Source: Dyella thiooxydans
GTDB lineage: Bacteria; Pseudomonadota; Gammaproteobacteria; Xanthomonadales; Rhodanobacteraceae
Assembly (NCBI RefSeq): GCF_001641285.1
Contig: NZ_CP014841.1
Coordinates: 3,436,501 to 3,500,500, forward strand
Direction of reading: 5' to 3'
Length of the DNA stretch: 64,000 bases
Below, piece by piece: positions 51,071 to 59,731 of this stretch. Within the stretch, counting starts at the first letter, position 1. Every line of letters begins with the position of its first letter. The notes below the pieces were generated by a model, which was not told the DNA's origin, did not search any database, and saw nothing but the letters and a program-made list of their open reading frames with translations. Position numbers and translations under genes: made by a program.

Positions 51071-53521
51071 CTACTGGCAAGCCTCGCAGTACTCGGGGTT
51101 TTCCAGCGAGCAGAACACCGCCGCGGTGGCCTGGTCCTGTTCTGCGGGAGGTTCGGCCACCGCTTTCCCCGCACTCACCGTCGCCTTGGCGATCTTCGTC
51201 GCCGGCCGCGAGCGCAGGTAGTAGGTGGTCTTGATGCCGGCCTTCCACGCGAACATGTACATCGAGCTCAGCTGGCCGATGTTGGGGTTTTCCATGAACA
51301 GGTTCAGCGACTGGCTCTGGTCGATATACGCGCCGCGCGCGGCGGCCAGTTCGATCAGCGCTTTCTGCGGCAGCTCCCACACGGTGCGGTAGATCGTGCG
51401 CAGCCGCTCGGGGATCGCCGCGATGCCCTGGATCGAGCCTTCGGCCAGCTTGATCTGGTCGCGCACCTCGGCGGTCCACAGGCCCAGCGTCTTCAGTTCG
51501 TCGACCAGGTAGCGGTTCACCACCAGGAAGTCGCCGGACAGGGTCTCGCGCTTGAACAGGTTGGACACCTGCGGCTCGATGCATTCGTAGCAGCCGGCGA
51601 TCGAGGCGATGGTGGCGGTGGGGGCGATGGCGACCAGCAGCGAGTTGCGCAGGCCGTGCGCCTTGACGCTCTCGCGCAGTGCCTCCCAGCGCGGCAACTC
51701 GTGCGGCTGCGCGTTCGGCCAGTAGTCGAACTGCAGCTCGCCGTTGGCCGCGCGGCTCTCGGCGAAGCCCGGGTGCGCGCCGTGCTCCATCGCCAGCTCG
51801 TTCGACTGGCTCAGCGCGTGGAAGTAGATCTCCTCGGCGATGCGCGTGGACAACGCCAGCGCCTCGGCCGAGTCGAACGGCAAGCGCAGTTTGAAGAACA
51901 CGTCCTGCAGGCCCATCACGCCCAGCCCGACCGGGCGCCACTTCATGTTGGCGCTGCGTGCGGTGGCGATCGGGTAGAAGTTGAGGTCGATCACGCGGTC
52001 GAGCTGGCGCACCGCGGTGCGCACGGTGGCGGCGAGCTGCTCGAAGTCGAACGCGCCATCGACCACGTGCCGCGCCAGGTTCACCGAACCCAGGTTGCAC
52101 ACGGCGGTCTCGCCCGCCGAGGTCACTTCCAGGATCTCGGTGCACAGGTTGGACAGGTGGATCACGTTGTCCGGTTTGGCCGTCTGGTTGCTGGTGGCGT
52201 TGCAGCGGTCCTTGAAGGTCACCCAGCCGTTGCCGGTCTGCGCCAGCGTGCGCAGCATGCGCGCATACAGCTCGCGCGCCTTCACCGTCTTCACCGCCAG
52301 GCCCTCGGCTTCGGCGCTGCGGTAGGCGGCTTCGAAGGTCGCGCCCCAGCTGTCGACGAAGTGCGGCACCACTTTCGGGTCGAACAGCGACCAGTCGCCA
52401 TCGGTCTCGACCCGGCGCATGAACTCGTCGGGAATCCAGTTGGCCAGGTTGAGGTTGTGCGTGCGGCGCGCCTCGTCGCCGGTGTTGTCGCGCAGCTCGA
52501 GGAATTCCTCGATGTCGGCGTGCCAGGGCTCCAGGTACACGCAGGCGGCGCCCTTGCGCTTGCCGCCCTGGTTCACTGCGGCGACCGAGGCGTCCAGCGT
52601 CTTCAGCCACGGCACCAGCCCGTTGGAGTGGCCGTTGGTGCCCTTGATCAGCGAGCCGCGCGAACGCACCCGCGAGTAGGCCAGGCCGATGCCGCCGGCG
52701 AACTTCGAGAGCTTGGCGACGTCGGCGTACTTGTCGTAGATCGACTCCAGCGAATCGACCGGCGAGTCGAGCAGGAAGCACGAGGACAGCTGCTCGTGGG
52801 TGGTGCCGGCGTTGAACAGCGTGGGCGAGCTGGCGATGTACTCCAGCGCCGACAGCAGCCGGTACAACTCCAGCGTTTCCGCGATATCGTTGCCGCCCAG
52901 CGCGCAGGCGATGCGCATGAAGAAATACTGCGGCGTCTCGATCACGTAGCGCTTCGTGGGATGGCGCAGGAGATACCGGTCGTACACCGTGCGCAGGCCG
53001 AAGTACTCGAAGCGGCGCGAGGCCAGCGGGTCGGTCGCGTCGTTGAGCTTGCGCGCGTTGAGCGCCACGAAATCGCGCAGGCGCTCGTTGAGGATGCCGA
53101 CCTCGGCACCGTGGGCGATCGACTGCGAGAAGCTCTGGATCTCCTGTCCTGCCACTTCCTTGTCGATGAAGGCGGACAGCAGGCGCGCGGCGAGCTGGCC
53201 GTATTCGGGTTCCTCCGCAGTGAGCGCGGCGGCGGTGCGGATCGAGAGCTGGTCGAGCTCCTGCGTGGTGGCACCGTCGTACAGGCCGCCGATGGTCTTC
53301 AGCGCCACCCGCAGCGGATCGACCCCGTGCAGGCCGTCGGCGCTGCGGGTCACCGCCTTGACGATCTTGTTGACGTCGACGATCTCCTGGCCGCCGTTGC
53401 GCTTGGTCACGCGCATCTGGCCGGGGTTGTGCGGCGGGGTGAGGGCGAAATCGTCCGAGGCGTCACGGACGAAGGGCGCGGGCACGGCGTGCTCGCGGAT
53501 CGCGGGTTCCAGGGTTTCCAT
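51071..53521 (-). CDS. nrdA: ribonucleotide reductase class I alpha subunit
   Basis: 816 aa. N-terminal ATP-cone (about 48-140; RVTKRNGGQEIVDVNKIVKA), the barrel with NLCTEI (Asn, thiyl-radical Cys, Glu), and the C-terminal redox pair EYCEACQ that is re-reduced by thioredoxin. Start METLEPAIREHAVP with GGGAG upstream; the frame stays open back to 53917 only because of high GC. A cobalamin riboswitch lies 258 bp upstream. nrdB follows on the same strand after the S23 unit. Confidence 0.95.
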   Translation of the reverse strand: METLEPAIREHAVPAPFVRDASDDFALTPPHNPGQMRVTKRNGGQEIVDVNKIVKAVTRSADGLHGVDPLRVALKTIGGLYDGATTQELDQLSIRTAAALTAEEPEYGQLAARLLSAFIDKEVAGQEIQSFSQSIAHGAEVGILNERLRDFVALNARKLNDATDPLASRRFEYFGLRTVYDRYLLRHPTKRYVIETPQYFFMRIACALGGNDIAETLELYRLLSALEYIASSPTLFNAGTTHEQLSSCFLLDSPVDSLESIYDKYADVAKLSKFAGGIGLAYSRVRSRGSLIKGTNGHSNGLVPWLKTLDASVAAVNQGGKRKGAACVYLEPWHADIEEFLELRDNTGDEARRTHNLNLANWIPDEFMRRVETDGDWSLFDPKVVPHFVDSWGATFEAAYRSAEAEGLAVKTVKARELYARMLRTLAQTGNGWVTFKDRCNATSNQTAKPDNVIHLSNLCTEILEVTSAGETAVCNLGSVNLARHVVDGAFDFEQLAATVRTAVRQLDRVIDLNFYPIATARSANMKWRPVGLGVMGLQDVFFKLRLPFDSAEALALSTRIAEEIYFHALSQSNELAMEHGAHPGFAESRAANGELQFDYWPNAQPHELPRWEALRESVKAHGLRNSLLVAIAPTATIASIAGCYECIEPQVSNLFKRETLSGDFLVVNRYLVDELKTLGLWTAEVRDQIKLAEGSIQGIAAIPERLRTIYRTVWELPQKALIELAAARGAYIDQSQSLNLFMENPNIGQLSSMYMFAWKAGIKTTYYLRSRPATKIAKATVSAGKAVAEPPAEQDQATAAVFCSLENPEYCEACQ

Positions 53522-53779
53522 GAAAGATGCTCCCGAGGAGGAATCCGCCGCGCCGGCCCGGGAGGGGTTGGGACGACGCGACGGTTCCGAAAACTCAAAC
53601 GCCTGCTCCCGCGCGCAGGGCCTGAGGCTGAGGTTTCCTTGGGATACAACGCGTCGACATGCGGGCACGGCGGCCCGCCTGCGACGCGTCTCCCCGCGGA
53701 AACGGTCACCTGCGCCGGGTCGCGAGAGCATCGGCGCACCGCGTCTCACCGGACGCGACCGCCGGCCCATGGGGCCCGA
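53522..53779 (-). other. nrdA 5' leader between riboswitch and start codon
   Basis: 258 bp with no gene. It carries the expression platform of the cobalamin riboswitch and a Shine-Dalgarno (GGGAG) before nrdA. A clear intrinsic terminator was not seen, so the switch may act on translation or through Rho. Confidence 0.5.
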
Positions 53780-53975
53780 CGTGCTGGCAGGTCTTCGGAC
53801 TCGCGGACCCGGGCCCGAAGGCCCACCTAGTCCCCCTCGCTTCCCAGGTGCTGCGACCCAGTGCATGTGAGGAGTTTCGTTTCCGCTTACCGCTGCGGGG
53901 CAGTTCCGGATTCGCACCGGATTCCCTTTTAAGCCCGACCGACAGCCGCGTCTGGTCGGGCACCAACGAGCGCAA
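53780..53975 (-). promoter_or_regulatory. cobalamin (B12) riboswitch
   Basis: Read on the minus strand it has the conserved order of the cobalamin aptamer: GGTGCC start (about 53969), AAAGGGAATCCGGTGCGAA, CTGCCCCGCAGCGGTAAG, CACTGGG, GGGAAG, and the 3' closing GAGTCCGAAGACCTGCCAGC. It precedes nrdA. B12 binding is expected to switch off the B12-independent reductase NrdAB when a B12-dependent NrdJ can take over. Confidence 0.95.
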
Positions 53976-54090
53976 CATAGTGGGCTGATCCGGGGCGGTC
54001 AACCCCAGATATTGTGGACAAACCTGTGGAAAAGCCGGGCGACTCCTGTCCCCGCGGGGACTTGCCGGGGATCGACGGAGGCAGCGCGGC

Positions 54091-54477
54091 TCAGAACCGC
54101 CCGGCGGCCTGCAGCGCCTCGACTTCCTCGTCGGTGAACAGCCGCGAGCGGGTCAGGAAGCGCACGCCCTCGCCGTTCTCCAGCGAGAACATGCCGCCAC
54201 GGCCCTCGACCACGTCGATGATCAGCTGGGTGTGCTTCCAGTACTCGTACTGCGAGGGGCTCATGTAGAACGGTGCGCCGGCGATCTCGCCCAATCGCAC
54301 GTCGCGGTCGCCGACGATGAAGTCGTCCTGCGGGTAGCACATCGGCGAGGAGCCGTCGCAGCAGCCGCCAGACTGGTGGAACAGCAACGGCCCGTGCCGC
54401 TCGCGCAGCCGCTCGATCAGCGCCTCGGCGGCGGGTGTGGCGAGGACCTTGGCGATGTCGGTGGCGTGGGCGGGCAT
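54091..54477 (-). CDS. DUF779 family protein
   Basis: 128 aa. LLFHQSGGCCDGSSPMCYPQ with its Cys pair is the DUF779 signature; then FYMSPSQYEYWKHTQLIIDV and VEGRGGMFSLENGEGVRFLT. Members are small and often lie beside aldehyde dehydrogenase genes of the AcoD/ExaC type, as here. Probably a metal- or cofactor-related accessory. Last gene of the PQQ operon, 27 bp after the TonB receptor. Confidence 0.9.
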   Translation of the reverse strand: MPAHATDIAKVLATPAAEALIERLRERHGPLLFHQSGGCCDGSSPMCYPQDDFIVGDRDVRLGEIAGAPFYMSPSQYEYWKHTQLIIDVVEGRGGMFSLENGEGVRFLTRSRLFTDEEVEALQAAGRF

Positions 54478-54504
54478 GGGGGTTCCTCCTCTCGAAGCGC
54501 GGCC

Positions 54505-56688
54505 TCAGAAGGTCAGCCGCGCGCCCAGCATGTAGCTGCGATCGGGGCCGGGCTCGAAGTAGCGGCCGTTGCCGTCGTTGACGATCACCGAGCCGACGTA
54601 GCGGCGGTCGGCCAGGTTGCTTATGCGGGCGCTGAGGTCGAGCCGGGTCGTTTCGCCGAGCGCGAAGGTGTAGCCGGCATCGACGTCGACCAGGGCGTAG
54701 CCGGCAGCACGATCGGTGCCGAAGTCGTTCACCACGACCGAGCCGACGCCGGTGAGCGTGATGCCCTCGCGCCAACCGGTGCCGCTGCCGTGCTCCAGCC
54801 GCAGCGAGCCATAGTCCTGTGGCACGCCGGGGATGCGCGAGCCGGCGGCGACCGGCGTGGTCGGCACCGTGCACGGCGAACCGGTGCAGGCGAGGTAGCC
54901 GTCCTGGAAGCGTGCACGCAGATGGGTGTAGCCGGCGCTGAGGCGCCAGTCCGGCGCCAGCTCGCCGGTGGCGGACAGCTCCACGCCCTCGCGGCGGGTG
55001 TGCCCGGCGTTGCGGTAGGTGGCGCGGCCGTTGGTGTTGTTGGCCACCGCCAATTCGTTGCGGGTGTCGGCGCGGAACAGCGCGGCGTCGAATTCCACCC
55101 CCTTCGTCGCCTGCCACTTCGCGCCCAGCTCGACGTTGTTGCTGCGCGCGGGCTTGAGGTCGAAGGCGAGGCCGGCCTGGCCATCGGAGCGGTAGCCCAG
55201 CTCGTTGTAGCTGGGCGTCTCGAAGCCGCGGCCGTAGCTGGCGTAGACGCGCAGCGCATCGGTGGCGCGGTACTGCAGGCCGACCACCGGCGTGGTCGCG
55301 CTGTAGTTCACATGGCCGCTGTCGTCCGGGTTGCTCGGGGTGATGTAGAAGTCGTGCTCGCTGAAGCGCACGGTGTCATGACGCAGGCCAAGCAGCAGTG
55401 CCCACTGCGGCACGAAGTGCCAGTAGAACTGCGCGTATTCGGCCACGTTGTTGACGTTGTCGTGCTCGTTGCGGCGCAGGGCACCCTTCACGCCAAGCGT
55501 GCTGCCGACGAAGTTCTCGTAGCCGGTGCGGCGCTGGATCTGGTAGTCGCCGCTGGCCCCGAGCACCGCCTCGTACATGCCGCCGCCGAGCTGGCCGCGA
55601 TGGGTCCAGTGCGCGTCGGCGCCGCCATAGTTGGTGGCCGGTGCCACCACACCGCCGGACTGCAGCGGATTCTTCTGCACGAAGGTGGGGATGGACAGGT
55701 ACTGGATGATGCTGCGGTAACCGTAGTACGCCATCGCACGCCACTGGTCGCTGGCGCTGAGTGTCTGCTCGTAGATCAGGCCGACCTGGTTCTGCTGCGC
55801 GCTCTTGCGGGTGTTGTAGGTCGCCGCCACCGCGGTGGCCTGGCGCGAGTCCTGCTCCATCTGCGCGCGGGTCAGGCCGAGCGGGTCCTGCGTATCCGGC
55901 TGGTTGATCCGGTTCAGCACCACGGTGAGCTTGCGCTGCTGGCCCAGGTCGATGCCGAACTTGGCGTTGTCCGATTCGCGGCGCACGCGGCTGTGCGCGC
56001 GGTAGCCGTCGGAGAGGAATTCCGACGCAGCGATGTTGTAGTCGACCGGGCCGACGGTGCCGCGGGTATCGGCCATGAAGCGGAAGCTGTCGTAGCTGCC
56101 GCCGTAGACGCCCAGCGTGGTCTGCGGGGTCGGCGTGCCGTCGGCGGTGTACAGCTGGATCACGCCGCCGGCGGCGTTGCCGTAGAGCACCGAGAACGGT
56201 CCGCGCAGCACTTCCACGCGGTCGGCCGAATCCAGGTTGAACTGCGACACCTGGCCCTGACCGTCGGGCAGGGTGGCTGGGATGCCGTCCATGAACACGC
56301 GGATGCTGCGCACGCCGAAGGTGGTGCGTGAACCGAAGCCGCGGATCGAGATCTGCTCGTCCTGCGCGTAGTTCTGTCGGTCGCGGGCGAGGATGCCGGG
56401 GACGCCGGCAAGCACCTCGGAGAAGTTCACTCCGGGCTGGCCGGCGTTGCCCGGATCGACATGGATCACGCTCAGCGCAGCCGGGACGTCGAACGGCGGG
56501 ATATCCAGCCGGCTGGCGTTGACCTGGATCGCCGGCAGCGACGTGGCGTCATCGGTCGCGGCGGTCTGGGCGGCGGCCGGCGCGACCAGCGCGAACGCGA
56601 GGGCGATGGCCAGCGGCGCCATGGCGAGGCGGTACAGCGAGCCGACAGTCCCGGTCGGACGGCCCATCGATCCATGCATCACATCCAT
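54505..56688 (-). CDS. TonB-dependent receptor in the PQQ alcohol dehydrogenase locus
   Basis: 727 aa (ATG 56667 also possible). Signal peptide (LAIALAFALVAPAAAQ), plug (about 50-180; DIPPFDVPAALSVIHVDPGN, ISIRGFGSRTTFGVRSIRVF), then a barrel ending ...YMLGARLTF. FecA/PupB-like class by size. Its place in an operon with a lanthanide-type PQQ dehydrogenase suggests import of PQQ or of a lanthanide-chelator complex. Confidence 0.9.
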   Translation of the reverse strand: MDVMHGSMGRPTGTVGSLYRLAMAPLAIALAFALVAPAAAQTAATDDATSLPAIQVNASRLDIPPFDVPAALSVIHVDPGNAGQPGVNFSEVLAGVPGILARDRQNYAQDEQISIRGFGSRTTFGVRSIRVFMDGIPATLPDGQGQVSQFNLDSADRVEVLRGPFSVLYGNAAGGVIQLYTADGTPTPQTTLGVYGGSYDSFRFMADTRGTVGPVDYNIAASEFLSDGYRAHSRVRRESDNAKFGIDLGQQRKLTVVLNRINQPDTQDPLGLTRAQMEQDSRQATAVAATYNTRKSAQQNQVGLIYEQTLSASDQWRAMAYYGYRSIIQYLSIPTFVQKNPLQSGGVVAPATNYGGADAHWTHRGQLGGGMYEAVLGASGDYQIQRRTGYENFVGSTLGVKGALRRNEHDNVNNVAEYAQFYWHFVPQWALLLGLRHDTVRFSEHDFYITPSNPDDSGHVNYSATTPVVGLQYRATDALRVYASYGRGFETPSYNELGYRSDGQAGLAFDLKPARSNNVELGAKWQATKGVEFDAALFRADTRNELAVANNTNGRATYRNAGHTRREGVELSATGELAPDWRLSAGYTHLRARFQDGYLACTGSPCTVPTTPVAAGSRIPGVPQDYGSLRLEHGSGTGWREGITLTGVGSVVVNDFGTDRAAGYALVDVDAGYTFALGETTRLDLSARISNLADRRYVGSVIVNDGNGRYFEPGPDRSYMLGARLTF

Positions 56689-56755
56689 CTCCTCGTCTCG
56701 TGCGGAAAAGGGCGGGGCCGGGGGAGCATGCGCCTCCGGCCCGCCCTTCGGCCAG

Positions 56756-57985
56756 TCATTCGCCGTGATAGAGCAGCTTCACCTTCGAGTTCAGCGCCTC
56801 GTCGTAGGTGAGCTGCTGCGGCCCGGCGGGATAGCCGTTCTGCTGCAGCAGGAACGCCATGATCTGCACGTAATCGTCGTGCGCCAGGCTGCCCGGTTCG
56901 GTCGCCGGCATGTTGTGCACGAGGATGGTGAAGATGTCCCGCACGTGGAACTGCGCCTCTTCCGAGGCGAAGTTGGCGCCCTTCAATGCCGGGCCGGCGC
57001 GACCTTCCAGATGCGGACCGTGGCACACCGCGCAGTTTTCCTTGAACTTGGCCTGGCCGAGCTCGGCCTGGGCTGCGGTGTACAGCGCCGGCAGCGCGTC
57101 GTCGTCGTGGTGCGGCTTGCGATTACCCACCGGTTTGGGTGCGGTACCGGAGCAATGGCGCGCGACGCGGCGATCGCTCCGCTCCACGCGGGCGGCGCGG
57201 GCCAACGGACGCGAGGGTCCGACCGCCCCGGTGCGGGCGTACGGTGCCAACAGCTCGGCCAGGCGTCCGGAAGCCTGGATCGCGGTGATCGCCTGCTCGA
57301 AGGCGTCGGCCGCCGGCTGGTGCCGGGCGTCGTACAACGCCACCAGGTTGAAGTTGGCGTGCGGTTCGTGCAGCGGATGGATCTGCAGCCCGCTGTGCGC
57401 CCCCGCCCCGGCGAGATAGCGCCGTACCGTCGGCTCCCACAGCATCGCCGCGGGCACCTGGTGCCGGGCCAGCGCGCGCAGCGAGTCCTCGTCGCTCAGG
57501 CGCACGTCGGCGACCAGCTGGCGATGGTCGATGAAGTACAGGTTCGGCGTGGTCTGGTAGGTCACCGCCACATTGCTGCCGGCGGCGAGCTGGTCCAGCG
57601 TGGCGACGTGGCTGCCGGGCGGCGTCACCAGCACGAAGCCGGTGTGGCCGTAAGGCGTGCTGGCCTTCAGTCCGGGTGGCGCGCCGTGCGCGTCGGCGTC
57701 GATCGGAAAGCCGAGCACCAGATCGCAGCTGTGGCCGGCCAGCTTGTTGAAGTGATCGAGGTCGAAGCCGCCGTCGTCGCCGCTGCCGTCGAAGCGGTGG
57801 ATCTGCAGCATGGCGTGCTCATGCTGCGCGACCGCTTGGGCCAGGCGGGTGTCCATGGCGGCGGTGGGACTGGAGCTGTCGATGCACACCGACAGGTCGG
57901 CGGCTGCCGCGGTGCCGCCGTACAGAAGTACGGCGGCGATCGCGACCAGCCACGCACGCGGGCGGGAATGGCGGGTCAGTTTCAT
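56756..57985 (-). CDS. periplasmic binding protein fused to cytochrome c
   Basis: 409 aa. Signal peptide (WLVAIAAVLLYGGTAAAADL). Residues 30-250 form an SBP_bac_3 (MxaJ/XoxJ-like) domain (DLSVCIDSSSPTAAMDTRLA ... CDLVLGFPIDADAHG ... GFVLVTPPG). A His/Asp/basic linker (about 255-300) leads to a class I cytochrome c (about 300-400) with heme motif CAVCHG (about 318-322) and a likely axial Met in HNMPATEPG. In methylotrophs XoxJ and the cytochrome XoxG are separate proteins. Here one chain would both contact the dehydrogenase and accept its electrons. It starts 15 bp after the dehydrogenase stop. Confidence 0.88.
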   Translation of the reverse strand: MKLTRHSRPRAWLVAIAAVLLYGGTAAAADLSVCIDSSSPTAAMDTRLAQAVAQHEHAMLQIHRFDGSGDDGGFDLDHFNKLAGHSCDLVLGFPIDADAHGAPPGLKASTPYGHTGFVLVTPPGSHVATLDQLAAGSNVAVTYQTTPNLYFIDHRQLVADVRLSDEDSLRALARHQVPAAMLWEPTVRRYLAGAGAHSGLQIHPLHEPHANFNLVALYDARHQPAADAFEQAITAIQASGRLAELLAPYARTGAVGPSRPLARAARVERSDRRVARHCSGTAPKPVGNRKPHHDDDALPALYTAAQAELGQAKFKENCAVCHGPHLEGRAGPALKGANFASEEAQFHVRDIFTILVHNMPATEPGSLAHDDYVQIMAFLLQQNGYPAGPQQLTYDEALNSKVKLLYHGE

Positions 57986-58000
57986 CGTCAGGCGCTCCGG

Positions 58001-59701
58001 TTACAGCGAGAACACGTACAGGTGACCACCGACCGGGATGTTCATCACCGCCGGATCCTTCGCCATGTCGCCACCCCAGATCGGCGTGGCGCCGCCCCAG
58101 CCGGCGTAGACGCCGACGTACTGCTTGCCGTCGACCACCCAGGTGCTCGGTACGCCGATCACGCCGGAGGTCATTTCCGGGCTCTTCCACAGCACCTTGC
58201 CGGTCCTGGCGTCGAACGCCACCAGGTGCCCGTCGGCACTGCCGGAGAACACCAGGCCGCCGGCGGTGCTGAGCATGCCGCTGTTCCACGGCAGCGCGGA
58301 CGGATAGCTCCACACCTGGTCGCCGGTGTTCACGTCGATCGCCTGCACCGAGCCCCACTGGCCCTTGTGCGCCGGGTCGGCGACCACCTTGAAGGTCTCG
58401 CCGAGGAACGGCAGGCCGGCCTTGTACGCCACCGTGGCGCCCTTGATGGTCATGCAGGTGTGCATGGTCGGCACGTAGGCGAGGTGGGTCTGCGGGTCGA
58501 CCGAGATCGGCCACCAGTTCTTGCCGCCGAGGAAGCTCGGGCAGGTGAACACTTCCTTGTCGATGGTCGGGCGCAGGTTCGGGTCGGTCTCGGGCTTGCC
58601 GTCCTTGAAGCCGCTGACCGAGGTGGCGGTGGCGAACTTCTTGGCGTAGATCAGCTTGCCGTCGGTGCGGTCGATCGCATAGAACCATCCGTTGCGGCTG
58701 GCGGTGACCAGCGCCTTGTGCTGCTTGCCCTGGTAGTCGATGTCGGTGAGCACCGTCTCGTTGGTGCCGTCGTAGTCCCAGGTGTCGTTCGGCGTGTACT
58801 GGTAGTGCCACTTGATCTTGCCGGTGGCCGGGTTCATCGCGATCACCGAGTCGGTGTACAGGTTGTCGCCCGGGCGCAGGGTGGCCAGCCACGGGCCGGG
58901 GTTGCCCACGCCCCACAGCAGGGTGTCGGTGTCGGCGTCGTAGGTGCCGGTCAGCCAGGCGCCGCCGCCGCCGGTCTTGTAGGCGCCCTTCGGCCAGGTG
59001 TCGCCGCCCGGCTCGTTCGGTGCCGGAATCGTGTACTGCTTCCACACCGGCTTGCCGGTCTTCGCGTCCAGCGCCTCGATGAAGCCGCGCGCGCCGTACT
59101 CGCCGCCGGACAGGCCGACGATCACCTTGCCCTTGACCACCAGCGGCGCCAGCGTCATCGCCGTGCCCTTGTCGGCAGGGGCGAGCTGGTGCTTCCAGGC
59201 GATCTTGCCGGTGCGGCCGTCCAGCGCGACGACGTAGTTGTCCAGCGTGGCCATGTAGACGTCGTCGCCGTACAGCGCCACGCCGCGGTTCACCACGTCG
59301 CAGCACACGGTGCGCAGGCCGACGTGGGAGAGGTCGTGCTGGTACTTCCACAGCAGCTTGCCGGTGCTCGCCTGGAAGGCCAGCAGCTCGTCCTTGGGCG
59401 TGGTGATGAACATGAAGTCGCCATTGACCACCGGAGGGGCTTCATGGCCCTGGTCGAAGCCGGTCTTGTAGTCCCACACCTGTTTCAGGTGGGCGACGTT
59501 GGCGGTGTCGATCTGGGTGAACGGCGCGTAGCCGGAGCTGGTGTAGTCGCGCCGGTACATCAGCCAGCCGTTGTCGCTGGCCGCCGCCTTGAGCCGCGCG
59601 TCGGTGACGGGTGCATAGTGCTCGGCGGCCATGGCGCCCGCGCTCGTGGCCAGCAGGGCGGCGATCAGGGCGGTGCGGCGAAGATGTGCGATTCGCTTCA
59701 T
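58001..59701 (-). CDS. PQQ-dependent alcohol dehydrogenase, probably lanthanide type
   Basis: 566 aa with signal peptide (LIAALLATSAGAMAAEH). Eight-bladed propeller with the vicinal disulfide in LRTVCCDVVNRG (about 133-134), the catalytic region NDTWDYDGTNE (about 305-315) and repeated W-motif blades (GSADGHLVAFDARTGKVLWK). The Asp two places after the catalytic Asp (WDYD) is the residue associated with lanthanide rather than calcium coordination in XoxF/PedH/ExaF enzymes. Oxidises alcohols in the periplasm. The electron acceptor is likely the binding protein-cytochrome fusion encoded next. Confidence 0.93.
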   Translation of the reverse strand: MKRIAHLRRTALIAALLATSAGAMAAEHYAPVTDARLKAAASDNGWLMYRRDYTSSGYAPFTQIDTANVAHLKQVWDYKTGFDQGHEAPPVVNGDFMFITTPKDELLAFQASTGKLLWKYQHDLSHVGLRTVCCDVVNRGVALYGDDVYMATLDNYVVALDGRTGKIAWKHQLAPADKGTAMTLAPLVVKGKVIVGLSGGEYGARGFIEALDAKTGKPVWKQYTIPAPNEPGGDTWPKGAYKTGGGGAWLTGTYDADTDTLLWGVGNPGPWLATLRPGDNLYTDSVIAMNPATGKIKWHYQYTPNDTWDYDGTNETVLTDIDYQGKQHKALVTASRNGWFYAIDRTDGKLIYAKKFATATSVSGFKDGKPETDPNLRPTIDKEVFTCPSFLGGKNWWPISVDPQTHLAYVPTMHTCMTIKGATVAYKAGLPFLGETFKVVADPAHKGQWGSVQAIDVNTGDQVWSYPSALPWNSGMLSTAGGLVFSGSADGHLVAFDARTGKVLWKSPEMTSGVIGVPSTWVVDGKQYVGVYAGWGGATPIWGGDMAKDPAVMNIPVGGHLYVFSL

Positions 59702-59731
59702 GTCGTGGGTCCTCGTGGCGGATGGTGCGGG

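Noticed and set aside
51656-53870. Long plus-strand frames opposite nrdA
   Set aside because: Shadows; nrdA is unmistakable on the other strand.
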